Counted from the first letter of the stretch, positions 1 through 8,181 are shown. The stretch: 11,994 bases of DNA from Anaerolineae bacterium (GCA_016934645.1 JAFGSL010000515.1:1-11994); one strand, 5' to 3'. Numbers and translations are program-made. Notes: generated from the sequence alone by a model not told the origin.

Positions 1-1
1 C

Positions 2-86
2 TGTCTTGATGGTTCGCTTGTTAATGTTCTCTACGCTGTCTTGATGTTTAGCTATGTTATCGTTATACGTTGTTCTGATGGTTGAC
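2..86. repeat. Degenerate 34-35 bp tandem repeat, about 2.5 copies
   Basis: Three copies start at 2, 37 and 71 with the core TGTCTTGATG, TGTCTTGATG and TGTTCTGATG. The first two units also share a GTTA...GTT...ACG tail and are roughly 70 percent alike with small indels; the third is partial. The array touches the left edge, so its full length is unknown. It lies beyond the stop codon of the minus-strand epimerase gene. No convincing coding sequence covers it. Confidence 0.6.
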
Positions 87-90
87 ACTT

Positions 91-115
91 ACTCTTTACT
101 CTTTACTCTTTACTC
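91..115. repeat. Heptanucleotide tandem repeat (ACTCTTT)n across a stop codon
   Basis: Three full ACTCTTT units plus ACTC run from 91 to 115; on the minus strand the unit reads AAAGAGT. The epimerase stop codon (TAA, 112-110) falls inside the array, so the repeat is mostly 3' untranslated sequence. Adding or removing units would not change the protein, because the first unit already carries the stop. This resembles the heptameric short tandem repeats known from cyanobacterial spacers; any relationship is speculative. Confidence 0.8.
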
Positions 116-1141
116 GCTCAGCGAATACTCCGGTTCAAAGCCGATAAGGGCGCGGGCTTTGTCGATGCTAACCAGGGATGAAGTCCCTTCGACGGACCGC
201 GTCCACGTTGTGACGTCAGGATACATCAACGTCGCCAGCCCTTGCGTAGGCAGTCCCGTGGAGTTGTGGCTGTCCACGATCCACAACGGATGACTGCCCG
301 TGAAATCTGCTAGTACAGCTTTCTCGATAGCCTGTGCCGCATCCCGCCCATCGAGCATGGCCCAGAAATCGCTGCGCCCGAATGTCAGGATCGCGGCGGG
401 CATCTCGCGCGTTGCCGTCATCATCTCATCGTCGCCGATCTCCCCGAGATCGTGGCGCGCACGCAAGTCGCGGAGTTTGGCGAGCATCTGGCGGACCTGT
501 CTGGGACGTTCGGCTTCCGGCAAGGCCATCAGGCCCTGATATGCAGTCTGAAAATGAGTATAGAATTCCTCGAATTGTTCCGGCTTGAACCACGTGCGCG
601 AGTACACCCAGGGAAAGCGCAAGCACGCGCTGGAGATGCCCTCCCGTCGCCAGAAATAAGCTGCCGTCTCCTCCAACATCTGCTTAGAGAATGAGTACAC
701 ATCGCTTGTCCAGCCGAGATGCGCCTCGTCGATGGGAAAGTAGCGGATCTCGATCTCGCGGATGCCGTAGCCGTTGCCCAGGGCATTTATCGAGCTGGCG
801 CTGATCACACGCTTGATGCCGTTTTCTGCCGCTGCCTGGTACACGTTGAACGACCCCACACAGTTAATATGAAAAATCTCGGCGTCTTTACCGGGAATCG
901 GGTCGGGAATAGCGGCGAGATGCACCACCGCTTCCATCCCCTCGAAGTGCGGACGCAAGGCTTCGTAATCGGTGATGTCGACCTGGCGATACTCCGCGCC
1001 ATTGACTTCTGCGGCCACTTCTGCCGTAATCTCGCTCTCGACGACGCGGTCGAGGATGCGGACGTCATGCCTATGGGCCAACAAGCGGGCCACTGCCGGT
1101 CGCCCGACGTGGCCGATACCCCCTGTCACAAGAATCTTCAT
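110..1141 (-). CDS. NAD-dependent epimerase/dehydratase (extended SDR)
   Basis: Extended short-chain dehydrogenase/reductase of 343 residues, probably a cytosolic enzyme acting on a nucleotide sugar or free sugar; the substrate cannot be read from sequence. The N-terminus has the Rossmann dinucleotide motif TGGIGHVG (residues 6-13), then D30 at the end of beta-2 (suits NAD), VDITD (54-58) and HLAA (74-77). The active site is complete: SASS at 114-117 and the YxxxK pair Y149/K153. About 60 mostly helical residues (190-250) separate RFPWVYSR from the C-terminal substrate region, longer than in a minimal SDR. The start is ATG at 1141, with GAGGA just upstream. Its ATG overlaps the TGA of the upstream lactonase (ATGA), which suggests translational coupling. 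A start 15 bases upstream is possible but has no better ribosome site. Family assignment is secure; the exact reaction is not known. Confidence 0.9.
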   Translation of the reverse strand: MKILVTGGIGHVGRPAVARLLAHRHDVRILDRVVESEITAEVAAEVNGAEYRQVDITDYEALRPHFEGMEAVVHLAAIPDPIPGKDAEIFHINCVGSFNVYQAAAENGIKRVISASSINALGNGYGIREIEIRYFPIDEAHLGWTSDVYSFSKQMLEETAAYFWRREGISSACLRFPWVYSRTWFKPEQFEEFYTHFQTAYQGLMALPEAERPRQVRQMLAKLRDLRARHDLGEIGDDEMMTATREMPAAILTFGRSDFWAMLDGRDAAQAIEKAVLADFTGSHPLWIVDSHNSTGLPTQGLATLMYPDVTTWTRSVEGTSSLVSIDKARALIGFEPEYSLSE

Positions 1142-2223
1142 AGTATCCTCACACAAACGGGCATAGAGACCTCTGTCACCTGCCCGGTAGGGGTCAATGT
1201 CCCGGTTTCAGGGTCGATGCGGAAGGTCACGATGCTGTCGCTGTCCTGGTGCGCAGCGAAGAGATATATCCCCGTGGGGTCAATGGCGAAGTTACGCGGA
1301 GTCTTGCCCAACGTCGGTGCGTGGCCGATGTAGGTGAGAAAGCCAGTATCCGCGTCGATGGCGTAGATGACGATGCTGTCATGGCCGCGATTGGAGCCGT
1401 AAAGGAACTTACCCGATGGCGCGATGTGAATATCGGCGCAGGTGCTCCGCCCGGCGAAATCGTCCGGCAGCGCCGGTACGGTTTGCAACGCGTCGAGCGT
1501 CCCCCGCGCGGCATCGTAGGAGAAGGCGATGATCGTGTTGCCCATTTCGGTGATCAGGTAAGCATAGCGCCCGTTGGGATGGAACGCCATATGGCGCGGC
1601 CCGGCCCCGGCTTCTACCTCGATGTACGGCGGCGTGTGCGGCGGCAACGTCCCGCCCTTCAGATCGAGCTGATAGACCATCACCTTATCAATGCCCAAAT
1701 CCGCCACAAAGGCGAAAGTGTTCGTCGGGTCCAGGGTGATCGAATGGGCGTGCGGACCTTCCTGCCGGCGTGGGTTGACGCCGGAACCGCTGTGCTGTAC
1801 AACGGTGGAAGCCGGATCCAGTCCCCCACCCGCGCGTACCGGAAAGACAGCAGCATTGCCGCCCATATAGTTTGCCACGTAGACAAAGCGCCTGGTCTGA
1901 TCCACGTTCACGTAGCAAGGTGCTCCACCATGCGTGCGTTGGCTGTTGATGTACGTGAGCAGCCCACTCTGCGGATGGACCGCAAACGCGCTCACACCCC
2001 CACCCGGCTGGCCGTCGAACGTCATTGTCTCGTTGACGGCGTAGAGATACCGATGCTGCGGATCAAGCGCCAGGAAAGATGGGTTCAGTACGCCTTTGGC
2101 AACCCCCGCAAGTGTCAATGTGCCGGTTACCATGTCCAGCCGGTAAATGTAGATACCCTCGCTCGTTCCTCTGTGCGTGTATGTGCCCACGTAAACCAGC
2201 CTATCCTTATTGTGGTCGTGCAT
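1138..2223 (-). CDS. Lactonase family beta-propeller protein (6-phosphogluconolactonase-like)
   Basis: A 361-residue protein of the YbhE/Pgl-type lactonase family, a seven-bladed propeller that in characterised members hydrolyses 6-phosphogluconolactone or related lactones, and in fungi cycloisomerises muconate. Signs are the VGTYT strand near residue 12, repeated blades ending in (D/P)xTGxLT, GPHAHSI (157-162), GPRHMAFHPNG (208-218), ADIHI...GKFLYGSNRG (263-280) and the closing MPVCVRIL. There is no signal peptide, so it is probably cytoplasmic. I chose ATG 2223 because AAGGAG at 2237-2232 lies 8 nt before it; the in-frame GTG at 2232 overlaps that ribosome site and is unlikely to be the start. 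It is first in a two-gene unit, its TGA overlapping the epimerase ATG. True substrate is uncertain: many environmental members of this family are untested. Confidence 0.9.
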   Translation of the reverse strand: MHDHNKDRLVYVGTYTHRGTSEGIYIYRLDMVTGTLTLAGVAKGVLNPSFLALDPQHRYLYAVNETMTFDGQPGGGVSAFAVHPQSGLLTYINSQRTHGGAPCYVNVDQTRRFVYVANYMGGNAAVFPVRAGGGLDPASTVVQHSGSGVNPRRQEGPHAHSITLDPTNTFAFVADLGIDKVMVYQLDLKGGTLPPHTPPYIEVEAGAGPRHMAFHPNGRYAYLITEMGNTIIAFSYDAARGTLDALQTVPALPDDFAGRSTCADIHIAPSGKFLYGSNRGHDSIVIYAIDADTGFLTYIGHAPTLGKTPRNFAIDPTGIYLFAAHQDSDSIVTFRIDPETGTLTPTGQVTEVSMPVCVRIL

Positions 2224-2245
2224 TGAGTTCACTCCTTGTAAAAAA

Positions 2246-2268
2246 GTCGGATAGTCAGATAGTCTATA
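2246..2268. repeat. Short GATAGTC direct repeat in the lactonase leader
   Basis: GGATAGTCAGATAGTC contains two GATAGTC units 8 bp apart, upstream of the lactonase ribosome site. The 10-mer AGTCAGATAG (2253-2262) occurs again at 8962-8971, in front of the GNAT gene on the same strand. Confidence 0.5.
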
Positions 2269-2336
2269 TCAGCGCGGTTGAAACACAAGTACGCTCTGAC
2301 GTCGTTGTACCAGAAGAATGACAAGCCCCTGATCCA

Positions 2337-2365
2337 TTGCCAATTTTCTATAGAACAGCTATACT
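2337..2365 (+). promoter_or_regulatory. Predicted sigma-70 type promoter of the hybrid histidine kinase
   Basis: TTGCCA (2337-2342) and TATACT (2360-2365) are separated by 17 bp, a near-consensus housekeeping promoter pointing at the kinase gene. Transcription would start near 2372 and leave a leader of about 100 nt. GGGAGAG at 2457-2463 is the ribosome site, 6 nt before the ATG. The 246-bp spacer shared with the divergent lactonase shows no matching minus-strand promoter of comparable quality. Confidence 0.55.
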
Positions 2366-2469
2366 ACCTGTGTCATATCCAAACAATCGGCGAATTCTAG
2401 AAATCGCCTCAACATAGCGTCAAGCACCAGAGCGCAGACTCCGGGACGTGAACTTTGGGAGAGTAACCT

Positions 2470-5373
2470 ATGAAGAATCCATCGCATGCTCGTTTCTCAA
2501 CCAAAAGGCTCCATAACGCATTGAAGCACTGGGGAGAGAAAATCTTGTTCAATCCGGACAAGCGTCCCTACTCACGTCTGCGCCGCATCCTATGGGGATT
2601 GCCGATACTCACCTTTGTGCTGCTGCTGGCAGGGAACTTATCGCTGTGGGGATATTCCAAGCAACTGGCGCAGCAGTTGACTGTCAATCAGAGCCGCAGC
2701 CTGGCTGACGAAATTGCTTTGCGTGTCGAGAATCTCCTCAACGAACGGCTGAACGACCTGGCGCTCCTGGCCACAGTATGGGTCGAGGAACCGGACGTCG
2801 ATGCGCGTCCTGCGCATTTTATGGCCGATGCTACGTGGTTGACCGAGCGCGAACCGAGTTATCACGTTATCAATTTTGTGGACGTGCAGAGCGTCATCCG
2901 CCTCTCTGCTCCCGAAGGCAAACAGTCCGAATTGGTTGGACTAGACCTTAAGACTTTACCTGGTCGCGAGGTACTGCACCGTCAAGTCCAAGAAACAGGC
3001 CAACCGATGGCCTCAAAGCCGATGACGCTGACGACGAATCGTCCCGGCTTGGCGCTCTGGTACCCGGTCCTTGAACACGAAGAAACAGGGGCCACGTTCG
3101 CTGGGATGATCGCAGGCACGTTGCACATTGACACCCTGGTCGAACGCGCCATCACGGACTCCGACCCGGAGATGTTCCACATCGAGATCTCTATTGATGA
3201 TATGGCTATTTTCCACACGGACTCCATCCTGCCATCCCCACAAGTCAATCAAAATCTGGGAGCAAGCCATACAATGGATCTTCTGGGCCGTGTATGGCGC
3301 GTGACGGTTTATCCACGAACGAATACGCCTATCACGCGAATAGCCGAGACCAACTTCTTGCGCTTCAGTGCCAATCTCCTCCTGGCGCTGCTCGTATCCG
3401 GGTTACTGGCACTCGCGTTCTATGTGATGGACCGGCTGCGCGTCAACCAACAGCGACTGCAGCAATCGGAGCAACGCTATCGCTTGCTGGCTGAAAACGT
3501 CCATGACGTCATCTGGACGATGGATATGAACTTGCGGTTCACCTACATCAGTCCCTCCCAGGAAATCCTGACCGGCTTCAGTCCCGATGAGACACTCCGT
3601 CAACCTCTGGATCAAGTACTATCACCATCCTCCTATGCCATCGCTGCACAGACGTTTCAAGAAGAAATGGCTATAGCGGTGCAACGCACGCCCTACGAAT
3701 CACGAACGTTGCAACTCGAGCAACGGTGCAAAGATGGCACCCTTAAGTGGATCGAGGTCAACGCCACATTTATCTATGATGATCAGGGGCAACCACAAGA
3801 AATCCTGGGCGTTTCCCGGGATATCACCGAGCGCAAGCAGGCCGAAGCGGAACGCGCGCAACTGCTGGAAACGATCCACACGCAAGCACAGCGTGTCGAG
3901 AAGATCGTAGAAACGGTACCCGAAGGGGTGCTGCTGATCAATGCGCACAACGTCGTCGTCCTGACGAATCCAGCAGCCCGGCACTATTTGGACTTACTCG
4001 GTGGCATAAAGCCGGGTGACGTGCTCACACACTGGGGGGAATGCCCGCTAGAAAAACTGCTGACCTCGCCACCGCAGGGCCTCTGGCACGAGCTAGAGGC
4101 AGCCGGCGGCGTCTTCCAGGTGATCGCGCGCCCGTTGGAAAGCACGGCAGAACCAGAGGGATGGGTTCTGGTTACACGAGATGTCACCAGGCAACGAGAG
4201 ATCGAGAAAAGCAACCAGCACCAGGAGCAACTGGCGGCAGTAGGCCAGTTGGCGGCTGGGATTGCGCACGATTTCAACAATATTATGGCTGCCGTTGTGC
4301 TGTATGCGCAGATGACGGCGCGCGATCCGCAGCTTCCCGCGCGTGTACGGGAGCGGATGCAGGTCATCAACCAGCAGGTAGGGCACGCCGCCAATCTCAT
4401 CCAGCAAATCCTCGACTTCAGCCGCCACAGCGTGCTGGAACGCCAACCACTCGACCTGTTGCCGTTTGTAAAAGAACACGTGAAGTTGTTGCAGCGAACA
4501 CTGCCGGAGCATATCGAGATTCGCTTCGAATACACGAACGACAACTACATCGTCAATGTGGATCCGACACGGGTTCAACAAGTGCTGACCAACCTGGCGG
4601 TCAATGCCCGCGATGCGATGCCGCAGGGCGGTATCTTGACCATCTGTTTAGAGCAAATCACGTTTGCAGATCCCGCAGATGCGCCGCTAATGAAAGTGCC
4701 GCCGGGCGGGTGGGTGCGCATGTCCGTAGCAGACACCGGCACCGGCATCCCACCTGACATCCTACCACACATCTTCGAGCCATTCTTCACCACTAAAGCG
4801 CCGTTGGGAACAGGACTCGGCCTGTCACAGGTGCACGGCATTGTGGAAGCGCACGAAGGTCATATCGATGTAAAAAGCACAGTTGGAAAGGGAGCAACCT
4901 TCATCATCTACTGGCCCTTACACACGCCAGAGGCTGACATCAGCCCCGAGATTCCATCCTCCGTTCCGGTACAAAACGGACATGGGGAAACGCTGCTGCT
5001 GGTAGAAGATGACACTGCCGTGCGAATGGCTATCGCGGAGAGCCTGATCGCGTTGGACTACCAGGTTCTGGAAGCGACCAACGGGCAGGAGGCGCTATCC
5101 GTCATAAAGGAACACCGCGACACCATCGCATTAGTGGTGAGCGATGTCGTCATGCCGAAAATGGGGGGCGTAGCACTCTACCACGCTATACAAGAGCAAG
5201 GCATCGACATACCAGTTATCTTGCTGACCGGCCATCCGCTAAACGGCGAACTCGCAATGCTGCACGTCGAGTGGATGCTCAAACCCCCCGACCTGGCGGC
5301 CTTATCGGTGATCATCGCCCACCTATTAAAGCGGGGCCACAGTCCTAGTAAGGTAAATCCGTCAGAGGACTAA
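2470..5373 (+). CDS. Membrane hybrid histidine kinase, CHASE-like sensor, two PAS, receiver
   Basis: A 967-residue sensor kinase. Residues 1-40 are cytoplasmic; membrane helices lie near 41-60 and 301-320. The external part (62-298) resembles a CHASE domain: a VIRLSAP strand, GLDL, a tG-type helix and a LALWYPV strand. A first PAS domain (about 333-455) ends in the PAC signature [13 protein letters not shown], followed by a short coiled coil and a weaker second PAS (about 472-575). The kinase core has H600 in [10 protein letters not shown] (HDFNN class), N box [10 protein letters not shown] (708-717), DTGTGIP (755-761), FEPFFTTK and GTGLGL. The receiver (840-955) has D847/D848, phosphoacceptor D892, T920 and K938, so it looks active. 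No DNA-binding domain follows and no regulator gene adjoins, so the output partner lies elsewhere. The gene is monocistronic, reading away from the lactonase. Signal unknown; CHASE ligands in other systems include small organic molecules. Confidence 0.93.
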   Translation: MKNPSHARFSTKRLHNALKHWGEKILFNPDKRPYSRLRRILWGLPILTFVLLLAGNLSLWGYSKQLAQQLTVNQSRSLADEIALRVENLLNERLNDLALLATVWVEEPDVDARPAHFMADATWLTEREPSYHVINFVDVQSVIRLSAPEGKQSELVGLDLKTLPGREVLHRQVQETGQPMASKPMTLTTNRPGLALWYPVLEHEETGATFAGMIAGTLHIDTLVERAITDSDPEMFHIEISIDDMAIFHTDSILPSPQVNQNLGASHTMDLLGRVWRVTVYPRTNTPITRIAETNFLRFSANLLLALLVSGLLALAFYVMDRLRVNQQRLQQSEQRYRLLAENVHDVIWTMDMNLRFTYISPSQEILTGFSPDETLRQPLDQVLSPSSYAIAAQTFQEEMAIAVQRTPYESRTLQLEQRCKDGTLKWIEVNATFIYDDQGQPQEILGVSRDITERKQAEAERAQLLETIHTQAQRVEKIVETVPEGVLLINAHNVVVLTNPAARHYLDLLGGIKPGDVLTHWGECPLEKLLTSPPQGLWHELEAAGGVFQVIARPLESTAEPEGWVLVTRDVTRQREIEKSNQHQEQLAAVGQLAAGIAHDFNNIMAAVVLYAQMTARDPQLPARVRERMQVINQQVGHAANLIQQILDFSRHSVLERQPLDLLPFVKEHVKLLQRTLPEHIEIRFEYTNDNYIVNVDPTRVQQVLTNLAVNARDAMPQGGILTICLEQITFADPADAPLMKVPPGGWVRMSVADTGTGIPPDILPHIFEPFFTTKAPLGTGLGLSQVHGIVEAHEGHIDVKSTVGKGATFIIYWPLHTPEADISPEIPSSVPVQNGHGETLLLVEDDTAVRMAIAESLIALDYQVLEATNGQEALSVIKEHRDTIALVVSDVVMPKMGGVALYHAIQEQGIDIPVILLTGHPLNGELAMLHVEWMLKPPDLAALSVIIAHLLKRGHSPSKVNPSED

Positions 5374-5448
5374 TACTGCGCGGCGCAAATGGCTCCCCGG
5401 TTTGTGCTTACCAGGGATCGTCATATCCCGGCGTTGTGCGCAAGAATC

Positions 5449-5466
5449 GCGGATCTGGCGATCCGC
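5449..5466 (+). other. Small hairpin in the kinase-HIT spacer
   Basis: GCGGATC (5449-5455) pairs with GATCCGC (5460-5466) around a 4-base loop. A weaker GGGAT/ATCCC pair lies at 5414-5429. Neither is followed by a T tract, so they are not convincing intrinsic terminators. They could be a degenerate terminator or an RNA-stabilising structure. The rest of the 168-bp spacer (5374-5541) shows no gene and no clear promoter. Confidence 0.3.
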
Positions 5467-5525
5467 TCTGAGCATCGCTAACTGGTTCAGGATTTCTGCC
5501 GCGATGTACTAGACGTATTCAAATG

Positions 5526-5540
5526 GATCTTGAGGAGATC
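5526..5540 (+). promoter_or_regulatory. Hairpin holding the HIT gene ribosome site
   Basis: GATCT (5526-5530) can pair with AGATC (5536-5540), placing TGAGG in a 5-base loop directly before the ATG at 5542. The ribosome site GAGGAG is thus half in the loop and half in the stem. Five base pairs make a weak structure, so any effect on translation would be mild; the arrangement may be chance. Confidence 0.3.
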
Positions 5541-5541
5541 A

Positions 5542-6021
5542 ATGTACAACCACACACCAGCCAATTATATCTGTCCGTTCTGTTCGCTTGTTCAAGACAT
5601 CCAGAACGAACACACCTATTCTGTTCATAGTGACATCATCTATCACGATGATACTGTCGCAGCATTTATCGGCTCACACCAATGGCCGAATAACCACGGC
5701 AACGTGATCGTCATCCCCATAGCACACTACGAGAACATCTACGATCTACCTGTTGAGTATGCCATAGACATCCACCGCGTGGTCAAAAGAATAGCTCTGG
5801 CAATGAAAGTCGTGTACCAATGTAACGGAATCTCGACACGGCAACATAATGAACCGGATGGCAATCAGGATGTGTGGCACTATCATGTCCACGTGACACC
5901 GCGCTATCACAACGACGGGTTTTATACATCCAACCGTGCCCTGATGGCAGTTGAGGAAAGGGCCAAACACGCTGAAAAAATGAGAGACTATCTTCGCTCT
6001 CACGGAGGGATCTGTGCCTGA
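5542..6021 (+). CDS. HIT family nucleotide hydrolase/transferase
   Basis: A 159-residue histidine-triad protein. The N-terminus carries CPFC (C11, C14), the zinc-type cysteine pair of many bacterial HIT proteins, followed by the beta-strand core with GNVIVIPIAHYENIYDL (53-69). The catalytic motif HYHVHV (H113, H115, H117) sits in VWHYHVHVTPRY, with the middle His expected to attack the alpha-phosphate of a nucleotide ester. The family hydrolyses AMP-linked compounds such as adenosine phosphoramidates, or dinucleoside polyphosphates. The start is ATG 5542: GAGGAG (5532-5537) precedes it. A TTG 12 bases upstream is in frame but overlaps this site. The end overlaps the next gene (GTG at 6014) by 8 bp, so the two are very probably cotranscribed. 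The protein extends about 40 residues past the triad with a charged helical tail. Substrate unknown. Confidence 0.9.
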   Translation: MYNHTPANYICPFCSLVQDIQNEHTYSVHSDIIYHDDTVAAFIGSHQWPNNHGNVIVIPIAHYENIYDLPVEYAIDIHRVVKRIALAMKVVYQCNGISTRQHNEPDGNQDVWHYHVHVTPRYHNDGFYTSNRALMAVEERAKHAEKMRDYLRSHGGICA

Positions 6022-6907
6022 ATATCCTGATATTGTCGTCTACATCGAGGCTCTGCGGCGTTTTGTCCAGGAGCAGACTTTGGAACGCGTGCAGATCGCA
6101 CATCCGTTTCTATTACGCACGGCAAACCCGCCCATTCAAACTTTGGAAGGCAAGGGCTTGCGCGACTTCGAACGGATTGGCAAGCGCATCGTCTTCGCCT
6201 TCGACGGTGACGACTTCCTCGTTTTGCATCTGATGATCAGTGGACGGCTGCAATGGTATCCACCAGAACGCAAAGTTCCGGCGAAAAGCTGGCTAGCAGC
6301 GCTGACTTTCACGAACGGGACGCTGCTCATCACCGAATCGTCCACCCAGAAGCGCGCTAGTCTGCATCTGGTCCATGGACGAGACACGCTTGCGGCGTTT
6401 GAGCGCGGCGGAGTGGAAGTCATGGAGGCGACAACGGCGAAATTCCGGGATGCGCTCAAGGCCGAGAATCACACGCTCAAACGCGCACTCACCGATCAGC
6501 GTCTCTTCAGCGGCATCGGGAACGCCTATTCAGACGAGATTTTACACCGTGCGCGGCTGTCGCCCTTCCTGCTGACGAAAAACCTGACGGACGAACAGAT
6601 CGTGCAACTAGCCGAAGCTACCAAAGCCGTGCTCGGTGAATGGGTGAAACGCCTGCGCACCGAGGCTGGTGATGGACTCCCCAAAGTGACGGCATTCCAC
6701 GACGCGATGGCTGTCCATGGACGTTACGGGCAACCATGTCCAGTGTGCGGCACCAAGGTCCAGCGCATTCGCTACGCAGCTAACGAGACCAACTACTGTC
6801 CCCACTGCCAGACCGAGGACCGGTTGTTGGCAGACCGGGCCTTGTCGCGGCTTTTGAAAGACGACTGGCCACGCACCGTCGAAGAATTGGAAGAGCTTAA
6901 AAGATAA
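6014..6907 (+). CDS. Fpg/Nei family DNA glycosylase (base excision repair)
   Basis: A 297-residue formamidopyrimidine-DNA glycosylase/endonuclease VIII family member, expected to remove oxidised bases and nick the abasic site. GTG 6014 encodes the initiator, giving PEYPD after Met removal: Pro2 is the Schiff-base nucleophile and Glu3 the general acid. The third acidic position is Asp6 where classic Fpg has Glu. K57 (ERIGKRIV) matches the conserved DNA-contact Lys; HLMISGRL (72-79) replaces HLGMSGRL. The H2TH region GIGNAYSDEILHRARLSP (167-184) has the conserved Asn. A zinc finger (C242, C245, C262, C265) follows, but the Arg five residues before its third Cys is Asn (NETNYC), and 32 residues extend past it. 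GGAGGG (6004-6009) is the ribosome site, inside the HIT gene. Substrate preference (8-oxoguanine or pyrimidine damage) cannot be decided. Confidence 0.93.
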   Translation: MPEYPDIVVYIEALRRFVQEQTLERVQIAHPFLLRTANPPIQTLEGKGLRDFERIGKRIVFAFDGDDFLVLHLMISGRLQWYPPERKVPAKSWLAALTFTNGTLLITESSTQKRASLHLVHGRDTLAAFERGGVEVMEATTAKFRDALKAENHTLKRALTDQRLFSGIGNAYSDEILHRARLSPFLLTKNLTDEQIVQLAEATKAVLGEWVKRLRTEAGDGLPKVTAFHDAMAVHGRYGQPCPVCGTKVQRIRYAANETNYCPHCQTEDRLLADRALSRLLKDDWPRTVEELEELKR

Positions 6908-6940
6908 AAGAGGCAGGATACAAGAGGCAGGATGCAAGAG
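6908..6940. repeat. 14-bp tandem repeat AAGAGGCAGGATRC before the Gfo/Idh gene
   Basis: Two copies (6908-6921, 6922-6935) differ by one base, followed by AAGAG and then a looser copy, AGAGGTTCGGGATG (6941-6954), that contains the start codon at 6952. The repeat fills the whole 44-bp spacer between the glycosylase stop and the next gene. Each unit carries a ribosome-site-like AGAGG on the coding strand, so the array supplies several purine-rich stretches before the ATG. Confidence 0.75.
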
Positions 6941-6951
6941 AGAGGTTCGGG

Positions 6952-8181
6952 ATGACATACAAAACCGGGAAGAAAGTTAAAGTTGGGGTTGTCGGATGCG
7001 GGGTTGTGGCGACAGCCTATTACCTGCCATATCTGATGCGAATGGAGACCGTAGACCTTGTCGCCGTCTGCGACCGGTTTAAAACGCGTACCCAGGCATG
7101 TGTGCGGCTATTCGGCGCAAAGGAACAATATCTCGACTACTACGAAATGCTCACGCAAGCCGACATCGACGCGGTCTTTATCCTCACCGCGCCCGGCACA
7201 CACGTTCCGTTCACACTGGCTGCCGTCGAAGCGGGAAAACACGTACTGCTGCAAAAGCCAATGGCGACCGATATGGACGACGCCCGCGCCATCGCCGTCG
7301 CGGTGCGGAAGGCATGTGTCAAAGCGCTGATCGAGCCGAGTTCCAACTCCCCACTCGACCCAGATATGGCCCACCTGCGCGATCTCGTAAAAAAAGGCGT
7401 GCTGGGCGACATCCTTTGGTTCTCTTTAGCATGGACCGGTCCGACAAAGTACGGGCCATCGTTAGGCAATAATCCCTATGGGCAGGACGCTTTCTATACG
7501 AAAGACAGCGGTGGTTTCCTGTTCGATCTACCCTATGCACCATCGCAGATCGTATCGGTACTCGGTCCATGCAAAAGCGTGACGGCCCACACCAAACTTC
7601 TGGTCGGCGATCACCACATCGTCCCGGAGCACAAATACGACGAATTTCTAACCGGCGTCACCGATCCAGACAAAGCCAACTACTGGGATGTTGTCCTGGA
7701 TTTGCCCAGGACGCAGCACGTGAAGATGGAAGCTGTGGACAACGCCTATTCCCTCTACGAGATGGTAGACGGTAGTATCGGCACGTGTCACGTGGGACGC
7801 ATCTTCCACCCCATCCTGCCCGGAACCGGTGGCGGGGGACTACAAATCTTTGGCACGGAGGGCAACCTGATCTTCGGCGTTGGCTACACCGCATCCATTA
7901 TTTCCAATCGCAAGGACCTGCTGCCGGATGTGGACGCCGACGGCTGGTATCACATCCCCGCGCGCGGTGACGGCAGTAGAGCCAAGTGGCCGCAGCCGAC
8001 GCCCGGCGCGTTCAACTACTACCACGAATCCAGCCAGCACTTCATCGACTGCATCCTTGAAGATCGCGATCCTGTGGTCAATGTGGAATGGGGACTACAC
8101 ATCACTGAGATGATGGCTGGCGCCATCATCTCATCCGAAACCGGCAGTAAGTACGAGATGACAACGACCCTATTATATTAG
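6952..8181 (+). CDS. Gfo/Idh/MocA family oxidoreductase
   Basis: A 409-residue NAD(P)-dependent oxidoreductase of the glucose-fructose oxidoreductase/inositol dehydrogenase/MocA family, probably acting on a sugar, cyclitol or amino sugar. The Rossmann half has VGVVGCGVVATAYY (11-24), VAVCD (36-40) with D40 suiting NAD, and TAPGTHVPFTLAAVEAGKHVL. The usual EKP is QKP (100-102), keeping the Lys. The C-terminal half has SGGFLFDLPYAPSQIV (185-200), where the family normally shows a D(x)3H or D(x)3Y catalytic motif; here the matching position is Ala195, with Tyr194 beside it. No signal peptide is seen, so it is cytoplasmic. The ATG follows a purine-rich repeat rather than a strong ribosome site. 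It is the third gene of a plus-strand run after HIT and the glycosylase, 44 bp from the latter. It converges on the GNAT gene with 12 bp between stops and no terminator. Substrate unknown. Confidence 0.9.
   Translation: MTYKTGKKVKVGVVGCGVVATAYYLPYLMRMETVDLVAVCDRFKTRTQACVRLFGAKEQYLDYYEMLTQADIDAVFILTAPGTHVPFTLAAVEAGKHVLLQKPMATDMDDARAIAVAVRKACVKALIEPSSNSPLDPDMAHLRDLVKKGVLGDILWFSLAWTGPTKYGPSLGNNPYGQDAFYTKDSGGFLFDLPYAPSQIVSVLGPCKSVTAHTKLLVGDHHIVPEHKYDEFLTGVTDPDKANYWDVVLDLPRTQHVKMEAVDNAYSLYEMVDGSIGTCHVGRIFHPILPGTGGGGLQIFGTEGNLIFGVGYTASIISNRKDLLPDVDADGWYHIPARGDGSRAKWPQPTPGAFNYYHESSQHFIDCILEDRDPVVNVEWGLHITEMMAGAIISSETGSKYEMTTTLLY

Noticed and set aside
1..86. CRISPR array
   Set aside because: Units are diverged, tandem without unique spacers, and lack a conserved palindromic repeat; no cas genes are nearby.
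1249..2226. Long plus-strand open frame (325 codons) opposite the lactonase
   Set aside because: It is rich in Arg and lacks any recognisable domain, and it lies antisense to a clear beta-propeller gene. It is a codon-bias shadow of that gene.
2262..2345. Minus-strand promoter for the lactonase-epimerase pair
   Set aside because: TTGTGT and TATAGA lie only 14 bp apart and TTGTCA (2323-2318) has no -10 at the right distance, so no site is called.
4041..4757. A 238-codon plus-strand frame inside the kinase gene
   Set aside because: It overlaps the PAS2/HisKA/HATPase region in another frame, with a low-complexity Arg/Ala/Gly composition. The kinase motifs in the main frame are intact.
5374..5541. 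Terminator after the kinase gene and promoter for the HIT-Nei unit
   Set aside because: The hairpins at 5414-5429 and 5449-5466 lack a T tract, and no -35/-10 pair with acceptable spacing was found. Some promoter must exist upstream of HIT but I cannot place it.
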